Shown here: one piece after another, positions 57,140 to 64,000 of the stretch
Layout: each line of letters begins with the position of its first letter
Numbering within the stretch: the stretch's first letter is position 1
Assembly: GCA_031763025.1 (NCBI GenBank)
Contig: JASSKH010000040.1
Coordinates: forward strand, 1,377,001 to 1,441,000
Reading direction: 5' to 3'
Length of the DNA stretch: 64,000 bases
DNA from: Macrocystis pyrifera
Lineage: Eukaryota > Sar > Phaeophyceae > Laminariales > Laminariaceae
The notes under the pieces: model-generated
Seen by the model: the letters and a program-made list of their open reading frames with translations, nothing else
Database searches by the model: none
Told to the model about the DNA's origin: nothing
Program-made: the position numbers and the translations under genes

Positions 57140-57245
57140 AATTTTCAACTGCTTTTTAGAACTCAAGTCCCATTTTGGGGACAATCCAGTCAATTTATAA
57201 GTAGTTTGTCCCCAAAACGGGACTGCCGTCCTAAACTGCTTTTCA
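57140..57245. repeat. short inverted repeat (hairpin)
   Basis: CTGCTTTTTAGAACTCAAGTCCCATTTTGGGGACAA on the left pairs with TTTGTCCCCAAAACGGGACT...CTAAACTGCTTTT on the right around a loop of about 25 bp. It may be a miniature element. A GGCTTGGATGCTGTG unit is repeated about three times just downstream (57270-57370). Confidence 0.6.
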
Positions 57246-57479
57246 TCATAACGCTATGGAGTGACCAGTGCTTGGATGCTGTGGCTTGGTTGATACTCGG
57301 CCGGCTTGGATGCTGTGCTCGGAAAGGCTCTCTAGGCTGATTTGGCCGGCTCGGGATGCTGTGGCTTGGGAAAACTCTAGGTTTATTGGGCCACTTACTA
57401 AACACCCCTTGGCTAATCAGAGTGCGTAAATAGCCTACCTTGGGAAGATTCACTATCTGGGGGGGCTCAGCGACCATGG

Positions 57480-58430
57480 GTAGGGGTCGAGTAATATATA
57501 TAGATTGTTGGCGCGAAGCGCGAAAAAAAATATATAGGCGTTTTTCTTGGGCGAACTAAAATACAAAACACATAATAATAGTGAAGAAAAATAAGAAACA
57601 GGAATGCTGGTCTCGCCCGAATTTCTTATTCGGGAAAGGTACGTTCTATACTGACTTCAGTACAACCGCTGTCAAACTTCTTATTTTCCTGCCATTTACT
57701 TTTACAGTGGGCTCCTTTACCTGTGTTCTGGTATAGGGCAAGATCCTGTTGTTTAATGTTAAAAGTCGACTTCAAGTAATAGTGCATATCTGCTCGAGAT
57801 AAAATTCGATTGCAAAACGGTTTTTCACGTTGGATTACCTGGTACTTTCCGCATAGACTGGCAAACAGGCAACGAAAAACTAGAAAAGACATTACGTAAG
57901 ACTGCAGCTAGCTGCTCTAGAATTTTATCTCGGACGACACAGAACGATCACACGTACATGAGATACTCACCGCAACGTGTCCGAAGGAAGTGGTATCTCG
58001 TAAAATATACCTATATGTTAAACACGGATACATGGAGAGTTGTCTGGTGATATAATGACGAAGTTCACTGCATTTCAGACAACACACACAACGCAGATCT
58101 ACGTCGCCCTCGGCCTTCTCCAAGGAAACATATTGCTATACATGGAAAACGCCGAGACGTTCCTTAAGAAGTAGACGATTTCAATCGAAAAACGTGTTTT
58201 CAGCAGCAGCCAGGGCTACACTAAATCCTGCACGTCAGTCCATGTTTAACGTCAGTGGCAACTAAAGACAATCGCCTCTGCGACCACGACAGCCATATTT
58301 AGATTCCACGTACGACCCACGGACCAATGGGAACTTGCAAGGAGGAAACTTAATTTTCCTCTGCGTTCGTTTTCCGTCCCTGGGCGAGGACCAGCAGGCA
58401 CGATACGTCTTTGCTCGGCCAAATATGGGT
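57480..58430. other. AT-rich intergenic DNA, no gene seen
   Basis: A small inverted pair (CGAGATAAAATTC at 57794 and GAATTTTATCTCG at 57920) is visible. The open frames lack motifs. Confidence 0.45.
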
Positions 58431-59990
58431 CCAGGGTCGATCTGAGACCATCCACCCCTACGTTGTGCGCACTCCTGGCAACTTCCGGAATTCTCCATCG
58501 GTGTACGACCGTCATTCCCTCCGCCCACCCCCCCCTGGCGATATCCACCCGCAATGCGAGGATTCACGTATCTACCCCTGCCCCCACCGTCCCGGCCGCG
58601 ATGATGGGTGCCGCCAACGAATCCCGCATTGAGGGGTTGGGAGAATACATTCCAGGCGTGGCCACGGCAGTGCTTAAACTCTTGGGCGGTGCTTGCTGCA
58701 TCATCCCCCTGACGACCCCGCGGCGATTTTCATGATCGGGAGTCATGCGCGTTTCGCAGACAGCGAAGCATAGCTTTGTAGTTGGCTGGCAATCTTCCTG
58801 TTGATGGAAAAGACGAAGAGGGTGCAAAGATACCGGCGGTAGCCAACAATATGAGGGACGCAACAAGAAGGCAAGAATAGTGTTGCCGCGACAGCGGTGA
58901 TTAGTTGTGGCCCGAAAACGACTTCGAAGCGTTTCCGCCGATTTAAGTGAGCAGCCAATCTTGTACATCCGAAAGGTACGCACACTTGACCCAGTTTACA
59001 TATCACATTATAGAAGTTATATTACTACATTAGTACCGCTATCTATTTGTTCAAGAAGACTAGCTAGCCATCTCCCTGCCAACAAGAGTACTCCCCTTGC
59101 CTTAGCACGATTCGAAACCGCGAGCAGGCTGCCAACACACGCACCGAAGTGAACAAGCCTCTACATGTCGTTTCGATAGTTATACAAGCATCTACACCCC
59201 CCGCTCACTTGTATATCCCTGTCGCCTGGTCGCATAGACCCGCGACTCTGTCGTCCGGACCAAGGGCGAGACCGATCCACTCGGTGCCTGCTCTGGCTCC
59301 ACCTGCAGCGTCGCCACCTCCGACATTAGAATTATCTGGCAATTGATTAAAAAATTATGCGGCCCACGCTAGATGAGCGTATAGGACAGTGAAACCAAAG
59401 TCTCAATCACACGCAAGGGCTACACAATATCGTTCGCTAGCATCAGAAGTGTCAGACTCCACCATATGCAAAAAAAGTAGAATGTTTACACGCATGCCAG
59501 CCTCACGTTAGAGCCCCAGTAAACGACCAATGACTCACCTGCTCCTTTCGCGGTGTTCCCGGTAGGAAGGTCCTCGTTGGTGAAGTCGCCATTGCCTCCG
59601 CACCATCGTCCAGCGGTGGCTTGTAAGATTCCGCCTGCGGATGATATATACGCCCCGCAACGCTAAATCATCGAAAGAGGCAGGTTGAGCAGACTCTGGC
59701 CGTGTTTTGTCTTGGCGTACACCCCCCCCCCTCCCTCAACAAACCCTCCTCCTTCCTGGGCAGCACGCTCGCCTCTACGGCTGCATCAAACCCCTCGTCA
59801 CCGTCTGCTGCGATTTCCTGCAGGTGGGAGGTTGGGCGCCGGTTCGGGGCGCTGCGCCCTGGCCTGCGGCAGTGGAGACTACATGTCGTTCCGTGCAACG
59901 CTTGCTCGTCGCTTGCCCGGCCTTTCATCACACAGGTATTGGCGGCGACCTGGCGTAACGGACGAAAGCACCTAGTAAAATTTCCCTCGT
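58431..59990. other. possible exons of an unrecognised gene, weak support
   Basis: On the plus strand, 58435-58735 has an open frame ending in IEGLGEYIPGVATAVLKLLG, and 59768-59824 is bounded by CAG and CAG|GTGGGA (HARLYGCIKPLVTVCCDFLQ). Neither joins convincingly to a neighbour, and other frames on both strands are equally open in this GC-rich stretch. Confidence 0.25.
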
Positions 59991-60303
59991 GATCGTGACC
60001 GCTCCCCACAGCCCGACCAGCTGCGTCCGAGCTTCCCCGTGACAGAGAGCTTCACTCGCGGAGAGTAGCTGATGCTGTACAGACACACCTGTTTCGCCGA
60101 TAGGGCGTAGACGAGATCTGTTTCGCGGAGAGGGGCGTGGACGAGGGCGGGAAGGACGAGGGTACTTCTGTGTGCAGCTCTTGAGGGGCGCTGGGCGTTG
60201 CGGTTACGTATTGCAGTACCGACGTATTCGATGATAGAGCTTTGACCGGCCACAGTATTTTCCTCGATACATTTCAAACCAGGCGCCAGGTCCTCAGGTT
60301 CAG

Positions 60304-61240
60304 GGAACGCAGAGGCGAGGAGATGGCACACTTCGAGTTGACCATCACTTTGTATAGAACGATCGAGGTGAAGGTATCATATAGCCTTAGTCCTGGTGTG
60401 TGTCGTTGAGACGAGCGCTCGTGCAGCTGGAGAACGGAATGGCGCTGTTCGGCAACTGCTTCCCCAGCAAGCATGCCGTCATAGCGGCGTGTTATCGAGA
60501 CGAGTATGCTACCAATTTCAACATCGCGAGCGGGTGCAAGTACAAGGTATTCGCCCCTTCTACGCCGCAGTTGTTGAAAACCTGCACAGCATCCGCTTTG
60601 ATGGCGGTACTAGTCAGCGCAGGGGGTCCATCGAGCAGAAAGGCGGTCGCCGTGCAAGTTGGTGCAAAGACTAAAAAAGAGTACAGGTACTTCTGCCACA
60701 AAAAAAGGGACACAGGAAAGAACGTACCCAGATGTTATTTGTTATGGCACTCGTGGTTGGCTACGCTCACCTTGGTCGACCCTCGAGAGCAGTAGGGAAC
60801 GTCTCCTTTGTGAATCCAGAAGGGACCCTCTGCAAGTGGAAGAGGAAGGGCGTGCCGTGCTGGGGGGGTGCATTGATGGCCGCCCCTTTCTACTCCCCGA
60901 ATCGACCGTCTCCCACCCGCGTCTACACCAAGAACCTCCTTCTTTTCCACCCGGCTGGTCGCTCTTACGAAGGGCATGGACAGCATCGGCGGGGCGGGGG
61001 GGGGGGGTGAACACGATACTCGGCAGGGACTCCATCTCAGGCTTTTGGAGAAGACGGGCCGGCTGGATCACGACGATCAGCTCGTTCTCCATTTACTAGC
61101 TGATCCCCGTTGCCTCTGTTGCCTCCTGAAGCATTGGGCGGTCAGTACAGGAGTCATCTGGGGATGGGTTCAACAAGCGAGACGGACGACGGACGACCGG
61201 TACAGGCGATGTCGAGTTTTGTAGAAAGACAAACTGCGTC
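60304..61240 (+). CDS. unrecognised gene, two phase-matched exons plus possible later exons
   Basis: Exon 60304-60373 (after TTCAG; MAHFELTITLYRTIEVK at its end) joins in phase 0 to exon 60427-60546 (after GTGCAG; LENGMALFGNCFPSKHAVIA, then ATNFNIASGCKYK before GTATTC). A further open frame in phase 0 follows from 60687 (LFVMALVVGYAHLGRPSRAV, GTLCKWKRKGVPCWGGALMA, TRVYTKNLLLFHPAGRSYEG), and another piece around 61028-61140 reads LEKTGRLDHDDQLVLHLLAD. The first two exons have good borders and a host-like composition. I do not recognise a family. The upstream start is not located; the preceding exon must end in phase 2. Confidence 0.4.
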
Positions 61241-61479
61241 ACTGGTTCTGACGAAACAGGCAAGTCTGCTCTTGACCACCGTCACAACACTGCTAAGTTG
61301 GTAGTTGTTTTGCTGTGCTCTGGATCAAGCGTGTATCATAAGTACAGAGTAATACAAAGCGCAGTTCACCTGTGAATACAACAGAATGGGCGGCTTCAAG
61401 CCGTGGCCCCCGTAGATCCTGAGCCTGGTCTCGTAGGAGAGCTCGAGCTGTCTGATTGGTTGCTTCCTGCTGCTACTGC

Positions 61480-61501
61480 TGCCTGGTCTGCTGATGTGGT
61501 T

Positions 61502-61536
<35 letters not shown>

Positions 61537-61718
61537 CGCTGCTTGCTGTCGATGGTGCAGGCACTGGTGCTTCTCTCTACTGATGTAGTATGGCACGGCC
61601 TTCCCCTTGAAGTCGACTGCTCTGCGAGTGCTGCTGCTGGAGGCTGTTGGTACTCCTCCTGGCACTGCTTCCCCTCTATGGCGTCTGAAGCCTGACACGG
61701 AGCGCTCTGACTGCCTGG

Positions 61719-61750
<32 letters not shown>

Positions 61751-61790
61751 GTTGCTGCCGCTGCTGTGCTGCTGCTGATGATGTGCTGGC
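61480..61790. repeat. (CTG)n / (CAG)n tracts
   Basis: Two CTG-rich tracts (about 61500-61550 and 61722-61770) lie in a generally CTG-biased region. On the minus strand they give polyglutamine, on the plus strand polyalanine or polyleucine-cysteine. A third short CAG tract lies at 63216-63236. The open frame of the minus strand (62162-61473) has no other domain and is not called as a gene. Confidence 0.8.
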
Positions 61791-62567
61791 GCCGCCAGGA
61801 AGGTGCCGCTCGTACACGAAACTTGACAGTCCAGTGATTTCGGGGTGATTTCGGCCGCTTGGCCAATGACATGCGCCGACTTTAAAACCCGTACTTTTAT
61901 CTCGGTCGGTAAATCGTGTCAAATTATAGGGTTTGACCAATGAAAGTGCGCCGACTTTAAGATTCTCACTCGATCTGGGGCTACCGTTTGTGGTGTTGAT
62001 TCCTTTCCCCGGTGTCCACAGGCCATCCAAGTCTCCATGAGATTCTGACAGCCGGCACACACCTACAGGCAGAACCATCGACCATCCATCCTTGTATGTA
62101 CCCTTATCACAGCCAGCTGCTGTGCATAGCTCTGTTGTCACTGGCCATTGCTCACTGAGCATTAGTCATGGTTCTCCAAACAGCACGCATGATCGTATCC
62201 GAGTTCATGCATGTCGTGAACCCATGGAGGCACGCAGCAGCCGGAAGCCACCTGCTCGTTAATCCAGGAGGATGGGGCCTGGCCGGTCTTGGGTTGACAG
62301 GATCGGATAACCATGAACGAGAAGAGCTGTTTGGGCCGCTTTGGTTCGCCGTTCCGAAGAAAAGGGTGAGTCTGTACTTGGTCTGTACCATAGAAATCAC
62401 GCTCGTACTTGCTTGTGCATGTATGCTCTGCTCTTTTCCTTTCGTCTGGGTGTTGCTCACTTGGGAGAGTCCTTCGTATATTTTCCTGTGGTGGTTGGTA
62501 TCTGCCTTATGGGCCTGATTGAGACAGCAAGTGACGAAGGAAACAGAGAAACGATGAAACGACGATG

Positions 62568-62662
62568 CGAACGGTGTACGAGCATGCTGCAATACGAGCA
62601 TGCTGCAATACGAGCATGCTGCAATAGCATGCTGCAATAGCATGCTGCAATAGCATGCTGCA
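62568..62662. repeat. GCATGCTGCAATA tandem repeat
   Basis: There are six or more units of (CGA)GCATGCTGCAATA, changing from a 17-bp to a 13-bp period along the array. Confidence 0.85.
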
Positions 62663-62804
62663 CGCATCCGGCGCACAAGACCATAGAAGGCATAACAAAA
62701 AGCATACCTGGTACAAAACACAACAGACAAAAAACATTTTGAGTGTTTGCGATTTTTTTGTTTGTTTACTTTTTACTTCCATTGCTTCTCCAAAAATACT
62801 CCCG

Positions 62805-63560
62805 AGGCCGTTTCCTATGCGGTTCGATTTCGAGCTTCAGATTTGTATTTTTCGATCTCAAAATCGAATGACCCTACTTGTGCAGTCCGATTATGCAAAA
62901 TCCGACCGGAAATTTTCGATTTGAGAATCCGATGACCAAAATCCTACGACCTGGGTCATCAGATTTTCAAATCGAAAAATGGCATGTTCTCTAAATTCAA
63001 GATGTAATCCACGACAGCAAACAGCAGCAGAACGATCGATGAGTTGGATGGTGATACAGCTGCTGTACAGCGACGTTGCTTCGCGCCCGACGCGCGGACG
63101 GCGCGTCCCTCCGTGGCCAGACTAGAGTCGGCTGGCGCGGGCTCGGGCCTAGAGACCAAGAGAAGCGCACTCGGCACGCGCCTCTCCGTGGATACGTACT
63201 CGTAGACTACACTGCTGTGCAGCAGCAGCAGCAGCAGTCAAGTCACAAAATGAAACACAAAATACCAAGACAGGTTGACTCTAGCGCACTCGCCACGTCT
63301 CTTCGCCTCTAGACCAGAGGCAGTCAGCGTGGGCCCGGACGCTTGGGTCCTACGCGCAGGGCAGCGCACCCAGCGCGTCTCTTCGCGGCGCCAAACCACA
63401 ATAACAGCAGTTGGTCTCGGCGTTTGCTCGAATCTCTACAGGCACAATAAATATGATTTTTCCGCGTACGAAGACTCTTTCGATTTGCCAAGTTCATATC
63501 TGAAAATGCCATCGGGTCAAAATCTGAAGCTCAAAAATCGAACCGCATAGGACACGGCCT
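62805..63560. mobile_element. TIR-bounded non-autonomous DNA element (756 bp)
   Basis: The left end AGGCCGTTTCCTATGCGGTT then CGATTT.GAGCTTCAGATTT at 62805-62846 matches the inverse of 63519-63560 (AAATCTGAAGCTC then AATCGAACCGCATAGGACAC then GGCCT). The interior contains several TC.AAAATCG words near both ends and two related GC-rich blocks (around 63080-63200 and 63280-63400) with CGCGCCTCT and GACCAGAG words. No transposase frame and no clear target duplication were seen. Confidence 0.7.
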
Positions 63561-64000
63561 TTTAGAGGCGAATTTCTGAAAAAATGGCACAGCGCCTATA
63601 CCTGTGCAGTGGCTATTTTTGTTGGGATTTTATCTTGAAAATTCTGGAAACCACTGACAAGTAGCCCCAATCACAGACGAGTTTTGTAGTAGGGATTTTG
63701 TTGGGACAAACGTCGGTGATTGCCACCACGATCGCGCCGCCTTTGTCAGACGAGAAGAGAGGTGGTGCGCGTGAGGAAGAGAGAGACCTCTGTTGCAGGT
63801 CGTAAGCTCAGACAATCGACGCAGCAGAGGGCGGCCCCAACACCAACCATGCTGGTGTGTCGGTGTTTCCCCCTTATAGTATGTGCCTTGTTGTGTGTCT
63901 CGGAGTCTACGTTCTGTCTCTGTGAAAAGGTACAAAGTCGGGGCCTGCGCGGCCTGCTGTCCCTTTACGTACCCTCATCCGCCCAAAAACCACTTGCGCA
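63561..64000. other. end of window, no gene seen
   Basis: One open frame (63935-63630, minus) has no motif. Any gene here would be cut by the window end. Confidence 0.4.

Noticed and set aside
61473..62162. Polyglutamine protein on the minus strand
   Set aside because: Apart from Gln and Ser runs from the CTG tracts there is no domain, no splice context and no codon bias like the host exons.

Overview
The window looks like nuclear DNA of an intron-rich, repeat-dense eukaryote. Its real genes consist of short exons (about 40-430 nt) separated by introns of a few hundred bases to about 3 kb, and most introns are loaded with repeats. The intron style, the Ty3/gypsy and LINE flavours and the lack of plant- or animal-specific genes suggest a stramenopile, possibly a brown alga. 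That assignment is inference; no species marker was found. No rRNA, CRISPR or bacterial operon is present.

Genes. (1) 1934-9629, +: exons for a RING finger, a TRAF-type zinc finger, a coiled-coil-like stretch and then several membrane segments (E3-ligase-like, end not fixed). (2) 22367-24412, +: a compact three-exon gene with a Cir_N-type N-terminus, resembling LENG1. (3) 43525-37796, -: ten phase-matched exons giving a signal peptide, a PDZ domain, a PA domain and a type-I DnaJ zinc finger plus C-terminal domain, with no J domain. (4) 44157-51574, +: at least fourteen exons for a secretory EGF/thioredoxin (PDI-like) protein. Genes 3 and 4 start about 630 bp apart and diverge, so they may share a promoter region; both products appear to enter the secretory pathway. 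(5) 60304 to about 61240, +: a few weakly supported, phase-compatible exons of unknown function.

Mobile DNA. A decayed Ty3/gypsy element (about 26.8-35.4 kb, +) carries gag, reverse transcriptase/RNase H, integrase, a chromodomain-like segment and a C-terminal SH3/Tudor-like segment. Upstream of the reverse transcriptase it also carries a recognisable NADAR (YbiA/DUF1768-type) domain. A second gypsy remnant lies at 15.1-17.5 kb (-) and a third fragment near 53.2 kb. A 5'-truncated LINE (48.58-50.46 kb) sits inside the PDI-like gene, and another LINE reverse transcriptase scrap lies at 55.4-55.85 kb. A hAT-like non-autonomous element (649-1504) has a perfect 8-bp target duplication.

Repeats. 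Foldback elements built from CCATGGCA/CCACGGCA arrays occur at 19.4, 27.2 and 41.7-42.9 kb, one with a telomere-like CCCTAA core. A foldback element at 21.56-22.11 kb has a tRNA-like centre. A 1.1-kb dispersed repeat has copies at 2.1 and 12.1 kb. Microsatellites and CAG/CTG tracts are scattered. The remaining intergenic stretches show no supportable gene and are described individually.
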